A stretch of DNA of 50,563 bases from Chloroflexaceae bacterium (GTDB lineage: Bacteria > Chloroflexota > Chloroflexia > Chloroflexales > Chloroflexaceae): positions 1 to 50,563 of the forward strand of contig JAAUTZ010000015.1 of the NCBI GenBank assembly GCA_012031225.1, given 5' to 3'. The position numbers and the translations under genes are program-made. The notes beneath the pieces are model-generated. The model worked only from the letters and a program-made list of their open reading frames with translations. It ran no database searches and was not told the origin of the DNA. Below are positions 1 to 8,763 of this stretch, piece by piece; within the stretch, counting starts at the first letter, position 1, and every line of letters starts with the position of its first letter.

Positions 1-1
1 A

Positions 2-1048
2 TCTGCCCGTGTGCTTGCCAGCATCCTAGTATGTGCCCTATTGCTGACCGCGTGTGGCGGCCCAGCCGCCCCACCCGCCGCGCCCGCCACCGATGCCCCA
101 CCCGCCGCGCCTGAGATTATCCGGCTAGGCTATGTCCCTGTGATGATTTATGCCCCGCTCTTTATCGCCCAAGAGCGGGGCTACTTCGCCGAAGAAGGCC
201 TGCAAGTTGAACTGACCCCGCTTCAGGGCGGGAGCGATTCCGTTGTGCAACTGGCGGCGGGCAACTTCGATGTTGCCGTTGGCGGTGCAGGAGCCGGGCT
301 GTTTAATGCAGCCCAACGCGGCGTGGAATTTACGATTGTGGCCCCGATGCACAGCGAACGCCCACCGCTCACTAGCCCGCTCGTGATCAGTGCCAGCCGT
401 GCCGATGAACTGACCAGCGTAGCCGATCTGAAGGGCAAGCGGGTGGCGATCAATGCCACCGGAGCCGCAACCGAATACTGGCTCGCGCAAGCCCTCGCTC
501 AGAATGGGCTGACCCTCAACGATATTCAACTTGAAGTCGTAGCGTTCCGCGACGTTGGGGCAGCATTGGAAAGTGGCAGCCTCGATGCCTCCATTCTCGG
601 TGAGCCACTCGTTACCATCAACGCCGATCAGGGCTTGGTGCAGGTGCTTGCCGATGATTTCATTGATGGCTTCACCGCCACCTACCTGTACATGGGTGCG
701 CCGATCCTCAACGAACGCCCGCAGGCCGCACGGGCATTCTTGCGCGCCTACCTGCGAGCAACCCGTGATTTGCAGGGCGACTATATGAATGCGGAAGTTG
801 CCCAGATTATTGAGCAGTACACCCAAGTGCCCGCCGACGTGATCCTGCGGGCATCGCCCGCCCAGTATGATCCCGATGGAGCCGTGCCGATCAATGATCT
901 CCAGACCTTGCAGGCCTACTTCATGGAGCGCGGCGATCTGGAATACACCGAACTCCTCGACGTGACCACGTTTGTCAATACGCAGCTCGCCGCCGATGTT
1001 GCCGCCGATCTGGACGCATCCAGCACGGCTCCTGCATCCGGCTCCTGA
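2..1048 (+). CDS. ABC transporter substrate-binding lipoprotein (NMT1/SsuA-like), 5' partial
   Basis: Binds a small solute outside the membrane and delivers it to the ABC importer encoded next. The N-terminus has a hydrophobic stretch ending in a lipobox (LLTAC-G), then a Pro/Ala linker, then the fold typical of nitrate/sulfonate/taurine/thiamine-precursor binders: 'GYVPVMIYAPLFIAQERGYF' near the start of the mature part and 'LGEPLVTINADQG' in the middle. A GTG at 11 could start it, but the frame is open to the window edge and a positively charged n-region is missing, so the true start probably lies upstream. The ATPase gene follows after 12 bp. A clear paralogue lies at 27255-28270 on the other strand. 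The substrate cannot be told from sequence. Confidence 0.85.
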   Translation, partial: SARVLASILVCALLLTACGGPAAPPAAPATDAPPAAPEIIRLGYVPVMIYAPLFIAQERGYFAEEGLQVELTPLQGGSDSVVQLAAGNFDVAVGGAGAGLFNAAQRGVEFTIVAPMHSERPPLTSPLVISASRADELTSVADLKGKRVAINATGAATEYWLAQALAQNGLTLNDIQLEVVAFRDVGAALESGSLDASILGEPLVTINADQGLVQVLADDFIDGFTATYLYMGAPILNERPQAARAFLRAYLRATRDLQGDYMNAEVAQIIEQYTQVPADVILRASPAQYDPDGAVPINDLQTLQAYFMERGDLEYTELLDVTTFVNTQLAADVAADLDASSTAPASGS

Positions 1049-1060
1049 GAGGAACGACAT

Positions 1061-1855
1061 ATGGCAACGATCACTGCTGAGCACCTCACAATGACCTACG
1101 CCGGACGCACTGCACAGGATCCCATCACCGCCCTAGACGGGATCTCCTTGCAGGTTGCGGAAGGCGAACTCGTCAGCCTCGTAGGGCCTAGTGGCTGCGG
1201 CAAAACCACCCTGCTCCGCATTCTGGCAGGGCTAGAACAACCGACGAGCGGGCACTACCAGATTCGTCAGCGCGATCCTGACCGCCCGCCGGTTGCGATG
1301 GTGTTTCAGCAGGCGGGGCTATTCCCATGGCTCACCGTCACCCAGAACATCACCTACGGGCTACGCCTGCGCGGGCTAGCGGCAGCCGAACAAGCCGCCC
1401 TCGCGCAACGCTGGCTCGCCGCAATGAGCCTTGAACGCTTTGCCCACAGCTACCCCGCGCAGCTTTCGGGCGGCATGCAGCAGCGCGTCGGCTTGGCGCG
1501 AGCCTTTGCCTACAACGGCGAGGTGCTCTTGATGGATGAACCGTTCGGCGCACTCGATGCCCAGACGCGCCTGCTGTTGCAGCAGACCTTGCTCGAGACG
1601 GTGGCCCAGACGCGCCAGACGCTCGTGTTAGTAACCCACAGTATCGAAGAAGCCTTGACCTTGAGTGACCGCGTGCTGATAATGTCAGCCCGCCCGGGGC
1701 GGCTGATCGGCGAGATTGGGGTGCCCTTTGCCCGCCCGCGAGATGCCATCACGTTGCGCGCAGAACCGGCATTCAGTGCGCTCGTGGCGGAGATCTGGGG
1801 CAGTTTGCGGGCAGAGATAGAACAGGCGCGGCAAGCCGAATTGCACGCCGCCTAA
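1061..1855 (+). CDS. ABC transporter ATP-binding protein (SsuB/TauB-like)
   Basis: Cytoplasmic ATPase (264 aa) that powers the importer formed with the flanking binding protein and permease. It has Walker A GPSGCGKTT near residue 43, a Q-loop in 'AMVFQQAGLFPWLTV', the signature LSGGMQQR, Walker B 'VLLMDEPFGALD' and a switch histidine in 'LVTHSIEEA'. The 'LFPWLTV' segment after the Q-loop is typical of the nitrate/sulfonate/taurine class. The ATG follows a GAGGAAC ribosome-binding site, and the permease ORF begins immediately at the stop codon, so the three genes look like one operon. Confidence 0.93.
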   Translation: MATITAEHLTMTYAGRTAQDPITALDGISLQVAEGELVSLVGPSGCGKTTLLRILAGLEQPTSGHYQIRQRDPDRPPVAMVFQQAGLFPWLTVTQNITYGLRLRGLAAAEQAALAQRWLAAMSLERFAHSYPAQLSGGMQQRVGLARAFAYNGEVLLMDEPFGALDAQTRLLLQQTLLETVAQTRQTLVLVTHSIEEALTLSDRVLIMSARPGRLIGEIGVPFARPRDAITLRAEPAFSALVAEIWGSLRAEIEQARQAELHAA

Positions 1856-1876
1856 GTGCGAGAGGAGCCGCACACG

Positions 1877-3574
1877 ATGAATCGGAACCGTTGGTTAAAC
1901 CTGTTATCGCCGTTGCTACTGTTGCTGCTGTGGGAGCTTGCCGTACAGCTTGGCTGGCTCAATCGCATCTTCTTCCCGCCCCCCTCAGAAGTGCTCGTGA
2001 CGCTCTGGAACAACCTCACCTCTGGGCAGTTGCTCTACCACATGGGCATGAGCCTGATGCGGATTATGGCGGGCTTCCTGATCGGTGGCATCCCTGCGAT
2101 TGCGCTCGGCGTGCTGATGGGCATCAGCCCTACCGTGCGGGCCTTGGCCCACCCGCTCGCCGCCGCAATCTATCCCATCCCGAAGATTGCCCTGCTACCG
2201 CTTGTGATTGTGGTACTCGGCTTGGGTGAAGCGAGCAAGATCGCTACACTGGCGATCAGCGTCTTTTTCCTCGTCGTGCTGAATGTTGCCGCCAGCGTCC
2301 TGCAAGTAGACCCGCGCCACTTCGAGGTTGCCCGTAGCTTCGGCGCACAGCAGCGCGATCTGTTCTGGACCGTTGCGCTCCCGGCCAGCTTGCCGGGGAT
2401 CTTCACCAGCATCAAATTAGGCATGGGCTTCGCCCTCACCTTGATTGTCGGCGTAGAGTTTGTGGGAGCCAATGAAGGCATTGGCTGGTTTATTTGGCGG
2501 GCATACGAGCTGTATGCAATTGATCGCATGCTCGCCGGGCTGATCGCCGTGGCCCTTATGGGCTGGGCACTGACGACACTGCTAGATGAGCTAGAACGGC
2601 GTATGTTGCCGTGGCAAACGACGCGGACACCGCGCACACCGCGCACCGCACAGAAGAAGGGGACACATCTCATGGAGACCATCCGCAAGTGGTATCGGCT
2701 ATCCCGCCCGTGGAGCTACACCGCCGCCATTATTCCGGTGGCACTCGGCACGATAGTCGCGGCGTATCATGGCGCATTCAGCCTGTGGCTGTTTGCCCTG
2801 ACGCTAGCCGGAACAATCCTGTTGCAGGCAGGCACCAACTTTTTCAACGATTACTATGATTATGTCAAAGGCACCGACAACAACGAATCACTCGGCACTG
2901 GTGGGGGCATTTTTCAGGGTGGTGTCCCACCCCACCACACCCTCATCGCCGGGATGATCTGCTTTGTAGTCGGCTCGCTCATCGGGCTGTACCTCGTTTC
3001 CGTCGCAGGTACAATGATCCTATGGATCGGCATTGTAGCCGTGCTGGTCGGCTTCTTCTACACTGCCGGGCCCTTTGCGCTGGCGTATGTGGGATTGGGT
3101 GAAGTAGCCGTGTTTATCTTTATGGGGCCGATGATTGTGATTGGCGCGTACTACGTGCAGATCCAGCAACTCTCGCTGCCCGTGCTGCTGATCTCGCTGC
3201 CAATTGGCTTCCTTGTAGCGGCGATCCTGCACGCCAACAACCTGCGCGATTTGGACAATGACCGCAAGGTAGGCAAACGCACACTTGCCACTGTGCTAGG
3301 GCGCACCGGCGCAAACATCGAATACTACGTGCTGATTATCGGGACGTACCTATCGCTCTTGGTGGTAGTGGTCTTGGGCATTGCGCCGTGGATCACCCTG
3401 ATTACCGTGCTAACGATCCCCACCGCTTTTCGCCTGATGCGAATTGTCTCCGCCGAAACCGAGCCGCACGCCTTGCAGCCGGTGCTGCGCCAAACTGCCA
3501 AGCTGCATATGCAATTCGGTACGCTGCTTGTAATGGGCTGGTTGATTGCATGGGTGCTGGAGCAAGTCATTTGA
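1877..3574 (+). CDS. ABC permease fused in frame to MenA-type prenyltransferase
   Basis: A single open frame encodes two proteins normally made separately. Residues 1 to about 250 are a binding-protein-dependent transport permease (SsuC/TauC class) with the coupling-helix region 'EVARSFGAQQRDLFWTVALP'. A short repetitive hydrophilic linker (TPRTPRTAQKKG) follows. The last 300 residues are a UbiA-family 1,4-dihydroxy-2-naphthoate polyprenyltransferase (menaquinone synthesis) with both Asp-rich motifs, 'NDYYDYVKGTDN' and 'NNLRDLDNDRKVGKRTL'. ATG 1877 is chosen because GAGAGGAG precedes it; a GTG at 1856 is an in-frame alternative. An internal ATG at 2672 has a purine-rich AAGAAGGGG about 11 nt upstream, so MenA may also, or only, be made from that start. 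Confidence 0.85.
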   Translation: MNRNRWLNLLSPLLLLLLWELAVQLGWLNRIFFPPPSEVLVTLWNNLTSGQLLYHMGMSLMRIMAGFLIGGIPAIALGVLMGISPTVRALAHPLAAAIYPIPKIALLPLVIVVLGLGEASKIATLAISVFFLVVLNVAASVLQVDPRHFEVARSFGAQQRDLFWTVALPASLPGIFTSIKLGMGFALTLIVGVEFVGANEGIGWFIWRAYELYAIDRMLAGLIAVALMGWALTTLLDELERRMLPWQTTRTPRTPRTAQKKGTHLMETIRKWYRLSRPWSYTAAIIPVALGTIVAAYHGAFSLWLFALTLAGTILLQAGTNFFNDYYDYVKGTDNNESLGTGGGIFQGGVPPHHTLIAGMICFVVGSLIGLYLVSVAGTMILWIGIVAVLVGFFYTAGPFALAYVGLGEVAVFIFMGPMIVIGAYYVQIQQLSLPVLLISLPIGFLVAAILHANNLRDLDNDRKVGKRTLATVLGRTGANIEYYVLIIGTYLSLLVVVVLGIAPWITLITVLTIPTAFRLMRIVSAETEPHALQPVLRQTAKLHMQFGTLLVMGWLIAWVLEQVI

Positions 3575-3628
3575 CGGCTTGTTTGATCCTAGTGCAGGCT
3601 GGTAAGCAGAGATTTGATTGATGGTTGG

Positions 3629-3651
3629 GCGGCGTTCGCTGTGAACGCCGC
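3629..3651 (+). terminator. hairpin after the permease-MenA gene
   Basis: GCGGCGTTC pairs with GAACGCCGC (9 bp, 5-nt loop) about 55 bp after the stop codon. Only a loose T-rich stretch (TGTGTTT) follows, so intrinsic termination is plausible but not strong. Confidence 0.4.
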
Positions 3652-3689
3652 TCGCTGTGTTTGCACCGCACACCTGCCCGCGCCCATGC

Positions 3690-3695
3690 TATAAT
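3690..3695 (+). promoter_or_regulatory. candidate -10 for the histidine kinase gene
   Basis: A perfect TATAAT lies 28 bp before the preferred GTG start at 3724. No -35 hexamer stands at 16-18 bp; the nearest TTGCAC is 23 bp away. The site overlaps the alternative ATG at 3694, which argues against that start if the promoter is real. Confidence 0.35.
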
Positions 3696-3723
3696 GGCTG
3701 TATATCATCCTGAGAGCTACCGT

Positions 3724-5727
3724 GTGAGTCTGGCAATGTATGAAGTAATCACCTCACAGCCTCCCGATCTGATTGATACGCTGCGTGAAACATGGCCACG
3801 CATGGCTGAGTTGTTGCTGGAGCTAGAGAGCGATCAGCCCGCTGAAACGCGCATCGGGCGGCTGCGGCATATCGGCGCACTGTGGTATGTACAGGGCGGT
3901 GCGGCGGAAGTGCTCGCAGAGGTGGGCATCGCCCTCTCGGAGCGGCTCCGGATTCCGCAGGGCCTGATCGTCAGTGAGCTGCTGCTTGCCTACGGAGCCG
4001 CCCAAGAAGAGGAGCGCACCCGCGAATGGGAAACACACCTGCTCAATCGGGTGGCTGAACTGGATGGCTTGCACCGCATCATCTGCGCCGCCAACTCAAC
4101 CCTCGATCTCTCCTCCTCACTGCAAGCTGTCACCGAGACCGTATCGCAGGTGATCGGCGTGGAAGTCTGCTCAATCTATCTGTATGAACAGCACCGCGAC
4201 GAACTGGTGCTGCGGGCCACGTTCGGCCTCGATCAAGCCGTCGTCGGGCGGGTCGTCACGCACTTGGGCGAGGGTGTGACAGGTTGGGCGGCACAGCTCG
4301 GCTATCCCGTCTCAATCCACGATATACTCTCCGACCCGCGCTTTGCAGCCGAGCCGCAGCTCGGCAGTGAGCCGTTCCGCTCAATCCTCGCGGTTCCCGT
4401 CGTGCTCTACAATACCGATCCGAGCCATTTGGGAACCGGCAAGCTACAGGGTGTCATCAACATTCAGACACAGGGCCCCCGCACGTTTGCCCAAGAGGAG
4501 ATCAACTTCGTTGAGGTGGTCTCCGGTGAATTAGCCTTCTTCATTGCCAATGCCCAACTGTACCAACAAACCGACGAACGCTTGCACCAAAAGATCCGCG
4601 AACTCTCCACATTGCAGCAGGTCTCCAAAAGTATCGCCGAGCAACTTGACCTGCACGTCGCGCTCTCATTGATTGCCGAGAAAGCCGTCGAACTCTCGAA
4701 GGCAGATCGTGCGGATATTTTCCAGATTGATGATCTGCGCGTGCTGCAACCAGTCGCCACCTGCGGCAAGACGGAACCGGTGCAGGTGCATAATTTCGTG
4801 TTGCAGACCTTTGCTGAGGGCAAGCCGCTTTCGGTGCTGGATGCGTTCCAAGACTCGCGCTTCCCCGACTTGCCCGCGATAGCCCACGCCGAAGGCTTCC
4901 ATTCGCTGTTCTGCATCCCCCTCCAAGCACGCGGCAATACGATTGGCTGCATCTGTCTGTACACCCGCCAACCGCACCACTTCGACTATGATCAGGTGCG
5001 CCTGCTGAATACATTCGCCGATGAAGCCGCGATTGCGATTGAGAATGCCCGCCTGTATGCCGAAAGCAAACGCGCCTTGACGGTCAAGTCTATGATGCTG
5101 CTGGAGATGCACCACCGCGTCCGCAACAATTTGCAAACCATCTCGGCGTTGCTGGCGATGCAACTGCGCCGCCTTGATCCCGATAACGTTGGCGCACGTG
5201 CCCTGCGCGAGAGTGCCGCCCGCATCCAGTCTATCGCCGCTGTGCATAATTTGCTGTGCCGTGAAGATATGGGCTACACAACGGTAGATGCGATTGCGCG
5301 GCAAGTAGTCGAAAGCACGGCGACGTTGCTATCGGTGCCGGGCCACCCGATTGAGATGGATGTGAGTGGCGAAGCGGCGAAGATTGGTTCGCGGGAAGCG
5401 ACGGTCCTCGCGCTGATTATCAACGAGTTGGTGAGTAATGCCTTCACGCACGGGCTGGCTGCCGAAGGTGGGCGCTTGCAGGTCGAGTCGCGTATTCAGA
5501 ATGAGCGCGTGATGGTTGAGGTGCGCGACGATGGCCCCCTGCACCCGACGGTACCGCGCCGTTCAGGAGGTAGCGGGCTAGGCTTGCAGATCATCGAGAC
5601 GCTCGCCCGCGAGGATATGAAAGGCGGGTTCGAGCTGCTTTCCGACGGCGAGTGGATGCGGGCGCGGGTCTACTTCCCGCAACGCTTCCAACCCTACAAC
5701 GATGAGGGCTTGGTGGCGAGTGTGTAG
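3724..5727 (+). CDS. GAF-domain sensor histidine kinase (HisKA_2/HWE type)
   Basis: Soluble signalling kinase that autophosphorylates a histidine and passes the phosphate to an unknown response regulator. Order of parts: an N-terminal helical region of about 100 residues resembling RsbRD-type sensor domains, a first GAF domain, a second GAF domain ending in 'ADEAAIAIENARLY', the dimerisation/phosphoacceptor box 'MLLEMHHRVRNNLQTISALL', and an ATPase domain with N box 'INELVSNAFTHG', G1 'VRDDGP' and G2 'GSGLGLQIIE'. The H-box form marks the HisKA_2 group. No transmembrane segment is visible. The frame is open from 3625, but GTG 3724, ATG 3736 and ATG 3694 are better starts; the TATAAT at 3690 favours 3724 or 3736. 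No response regulator is adjacent. Confidence 0.9.
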   Translation: MSLAMYEVITSQPPDLIDTLRETWPRMAELLLELESDQPAETRIGRLRHIGALWYVQGGAAEVLAEVGIALSERLRIPQGLIVSELLLAYGAAQEEERTREWETHLLNRVAELDGLHRIICAANSTLDLSSSLQAVTETVSQVIGVEVCSIYLYEQHRDELVLRATFGLDQAVVGRVVTHLGEGVTGWAAQLGYPVSIHDILSDPRFAAEPQLGSEPFRSILAVPVVLYNTDPSHLGTGKLQGVINIQTQGPRTFAQEEINFVEVVSGELAFFIANAQLYQQTDERLHQKIRELSTLQQVSKSIAEQLDLHVALSLIAEKAVELSKADRADIFQIDDLRVLQPVATCGKTEPVQVHNFVLQTFAEGKPLSVLDAFQDSRFPDLPAIAHAEGFHSLFCIPLQARGNTIGCICLYTRQPHHFDYDQVRLLNTFADEAAIAIENARLYAESKRALTVKSMMLLEMHHRVRNNLQTISALLAMQLRRLDPDNVGARALRESAARIQSIAAVHNLLCREDMGYTTVDAIARQVVESTATLLSVPGHPIEMDVSGEAAKIGSREATVLALIINELVSNAFTHGLAAEGGRLQVESRIQNERVMVEVRDDGPLHPTVPRRSGGSGLGLQIIETLAREDMKGGFELLSDGEWMRARVYFPQRFQPYNDEGLVASV

Positions 5728-5748
5728 GGCCGGGCTATAGCAAGCGCA

Positions 5749-5779
5749 GAGGCGTGCCAATGACACAATGACACGCCTC
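5749..5779. terminator. hairpin between convergent genes
   Basis: GAGGCGTG and CACGCCTC form an 8-bp stem with a 15-nt loop midway between the ends of the kinase gene and the transaldolase-isomerase gene. There is no T tract on either strand, so a shared terminator role is inferred from position only. Confidence 0.35.
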
Positions 5780-5835
5780 GTGACGTATATCCGAAATAGC
5801 GCGGCGGCGGCTCCCCTTCACCGCCACGCGCTCGC

Positions 5836-8637
5836 CTATCCGTGCCGGTGGCTGACGCGGATCGGGGCTTGCAGCCGCGCCAGTGCCGCTACCAGATCGC
5901 CGCGCACATGGAAGCGCACCACGCGCCGCCCATTGTCCAGCAATGCCTGCCGGTCGCCCAATACCTGCGAGATCACCAGCGTCCCGAACGACATCCCCGA
6001 CGTAGCTGCGCCCGCCTCATCGGGGATGGGCAGATCGTGTTCTGGCTCGTTGGTGATTTGGATGAATAAGCCATTGCCGCCATCGCCCTTGTGCAGCTGC
6101 CCTGTCGAGTGCAGAAAGCGTGGCCCAAAGCCGAGCGTCGTCGCGGTTTTGTAGGCATCGCGGATCCGGAGCCGTAGCTCTTGCAGGGCTGCAATGGTTG
6201 TGGCATTCATCGGCACATAGGCTTGAATTGCGACATAATCGCCAATGCCGACTTGTTCGAGGAACATTTGCAGCAGTTCAGGGGCAGTGTCCGCATCCAC
6301 ATCGGCATAGCCCAGTATGTCATCGTCAGTCACGGTCGGCGTAAGTTCGGGCAGCTTCCCCTCTTCTTGATACGTGACGAGCATCTTGCGGGCTTGCACC
6401 TTCGCCGATTCGACGTTGGGCTGATCGAAGGGGTTGATCGCAAGGCGTGCGCCCGCCACCACTGTCGCCATTTCCCACAGAAACATCTGCGCCCCTAGAT
6501 CATAGACATCATCTATGTGCATGTGGATCACCGGTTGCCCCACTGCATTCAGCCCCCGCACAGCGGCGGTGTATGTCTGCGCTGAGCGGCGGTGCAGGTA
6601 GACAAACAGGCGATCATCACCATAGACACTCGGCGCACCGATAGGCTCACCGACTACGGGCAATACGCCTTTGCCCAATTTACCCGTGCTTTCTGCCACG
6701 AGTTGCTCAATCCAATCACCGAGACTCTCGATGGCAGGGGAGAGAATCAACGTGAGCTTATCGCGCCCCACCAACGACAGCTCGCCCATTGCCACTCCCA
6801 GCTGTGCGCCATAGTTGATGCCGTTGGGATTGGCACAATTGGCAAGCATCACATCTGTGCGATCAAGCAGGGTAGTCAGGTCTACGCCGAGCAATGCCGC
6901 TGGCAACAACCCGAAGTAAGACAGCACCGAGTAGCGTCCGCCGATATTCGGATCGTTTAGGAACACGGCACGGAAGTTGAGCGACTGGGCCATCTTTTCG
7001 AGTGCGCTCCCCGGATCGGTGATGGCGATGAAGTGTGCGCCCGCCTGCTCAGCCCCGACTTGCTGCGCGACACGGTTGTAGAAGAATTTGAAGAACGAGA
7101 ACGTCTCAACGGTGCCGCCGGATTTGGTGGAAACAATGAACAGCGTGCGTTCCAGATCAAGCTGATCAACATAGGCCTGCACCGCGTCGGGGTGGGTGCT
7201 ATCCAGCACTCCCAGATCGAGATAGCCCTCCTGTACGCCAAACGTCTTGCGGAACACCTCCGGCGCAAGCGACGAGCCACCCATGCCCAGCAGCAGCGCG
7301 TAGGTGTAGCCGTCGTTCCGCACGGACTGCACCAGCGCATCAATCGCCGGAATGTGTTCGCGCATGGCTGTGGGGCTGTGCAGCCAGCCCAGCCGATTGC
7401 TGATCTCGGTTGGGTCATCACTCCAGACGGTATGATCAATCGCCCAGATGCGCGAGATCGTGCGCTGCTCGGCTAGCTCGGCTAGGGCCCCGTCTACGGT
7501 GCGCTGGTAATCGCCGAGCAGCAGCACGAATGATTGCTGCTCATCCAGCTGGATCTTGTGCCGTTTCGCCTCGATGCTTGCCATCAGGCTCTCGAACGAC
7601 TGCGCGAATGCGTCAAGTCCTTCAACCTGCAACTCCTCCGTCAGCGCATACAGGTCTACGCCTAGCTCTTGGAGCGTGGTAATCTCCTTACGGGCAGTGC
7701 TGATGTGGGCCTCTAGCGTGGGCGCAATGGTGGCGTAGTCGAGCGTGGCTTCGAGGGTGGCGGGCGGCATTGTATTGACCGTATGGGGGGCAATCAGGCT
7801 ATCCACATACAGCGTATCGGGATAATCAGGATTCTTTGTGCCTGTGCTAGCCCACAACACCCGTTGCACCTGTGCGCCTTTCGCCGCGAGTGCGTCCCAG
7901 CGTTCCCCATCGAAGACCTGCATAAACCGCTCATACGCCATTGCCGCATTCGCAATGGCAATCTTGCCCATCAGTCGTTCGCCGCCGGGGAGCTTGGCGA
8001 GGATCGCATCGAGCTTGGTATCTACGCGGCTAACGAAGAACGAGGCCACAGAGGCAACGTGGCGCAGATCGCCGCCCGCCGCGGCGCGTTTCTCTAGCCC
8101 ACTCACGTAGGCTTCAGCAACTGTTTCATAGTGGCTCATCGAGAACATCAAGGTCACATTCACACTGATCCCATCCGCGATCAAGGTCTCGATTGCAGCG
8201 ATGCACTCTGTTGTAGCAGGCACTTTAATCATCACGTTCGGGCGGTTGAGAAGGGCAAACAGCCGCCGCGCCTCTGCCACTGTGCCCGCCGCATCGTGGG
8301 CAAGGGTTGGGCTAACCTCAAGGCTGATGTAGCCATCGAGCCGTTCGCTCGCTTCGTAGAGTGGCAAGAGCAGATCGGCGGCTTGGGCAATATCAGCGAG
8401 GACGAGGGCTTCGTAAATCTCGCTCGCTGTTTTGCCCACGTGTACCAGTTCGTGCAGCGTTTCGTCGTAGTCGTCGCTGCCGCCAATCGCCTTTTCAAAG
8501 ATCGTCGGGTTAGAAGTCATTCCGCGCACGCCGAGATCAAGCAGGCGTTGCAAGTCGCCCGATGTCATCAACGAACGCCGGATGTAGTCATACCAAACCG
8601 CTTGTCCTATCGCTGCCAATTCGTGCAATTTTGTCAT
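5836..8637 (-). CDS. bifunctional transaldolase / glucose-6-phosphate isomerase
   Basis: A 933-residue fusion joining two enzymes of central sugar metabolism. Residues 1 to about 365 are transaldolase (sedoheptulose-7-phosphate + glyceraldehyde-3-phosphate to erythrose-4-phosphate + fructose-6-phosphate), with 'GMTSNPTIFEKAI' and the Schiff-base lysine in 'VMIKVPAT'. The rest is Pgi (glucose-6-phosphate to fructose-6-phosphate), with 'LLGMGGSSLAPEVF', 'FIVSTKSGGTVETFS' and 'GKGVLPVVGEPIG'. Such Tal-Pgi fusions are known in several bacterial groups. The ATG is preceded by AGAGGAG. The SLC13 gene lies 126 bp upstream on the same strand. Confidence 0.95.
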   Translation of the reverse strand: MTKLHELAAIGQAVWYDYIRRSLMTSGDLQRLLDLGVRGMTSNPTIFEKAIGGSDDYDETLHELVHVGKTASEIYEALVLADIAQAADLLLPLYEASERLDGYISLEVSPTLAHDAAGTVAEARRLFALLNRPNVMIKVPATTECIAAIETLIADGISVNVTLMFSMSHYETVAEAYVSGLEKRAAAGGDLRHVASVASFFVSRVDTKLDAILAKLPGGERLMGKIAIANAAMAYERFMQVFDGERWDALAAKGAQVQRVLWASTGTKNPDYPDTLYVDSLIAPHTVNTMPPATLEATLDYATIAPTLEAHISTARKEITTLQELGVDLYALTEELQVEGLDAFAQSFESLMASIEAKRHKIQLDEQQSFVLLLGDYQRTVDGALAELAEQRTISRIWAIDHTVWSDDPTEISNRLGWLHSPTAMREHIPAIDALVQSVRNDGYTYALLLGMGGSSLAPEVFRKTFGVQEGYLDLGVLDSTHPDAVQAYVDQLDLERTLFIVSTKSGGTVETFSFFKFFYNRVAQQVGAEQAGAHFIAITDPGSALEKMAQSLNFRAVFLNDPNIGGRYSVLSYFGLLPAALLGVDLTTLLDRTDVMLANCANPNGINYGAQLGVAMGELSLVGRDKLTLILSPAIESLGDWIEQLVAESTGKLGKGVLPVVGEPIGAPSVYGDDRLFVYLHRRSAQTYTAAVRGLNAVGQPVIHMHIDDVYDLGAQMFLWEMATVVAGARLAINPFDQPNVESAKVQARKMLVTYQEEGKLPELTPTVTDDDILGYADVDADTAPELLQMFLEQVGIGDYVAIQAYVPMNATTIAALQELRLRIRDAYKTATTLGFGPRFLHSTGQLHKGDGGNGLFIQITNEPEHDLPIPDEAGAATSGMSFGTLVISQVLGDRQALLDNGRRVVRFHVRGDLVAALARLQAPIRVSHRHG

Positions 8638-8763
8638 GGCTTTGCTCCTCTCTGTGGCTGGTTGTTTCCTTCTTAAGTGTACCGCAAACCGGCTACTTCT
8701 GGAATAGTGCAGGCGGTGCGCTTGACGTATGCTCGGGCCTGCGTAGCGTAATCCTTTCCGCCC

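Noticed and set aside
125-1084. 319-codon minus-strand frame opposite the first gene
   Set aside because: Shadow of the binding-protein gene: no recognisable domain, and the plus frame has clear homology.
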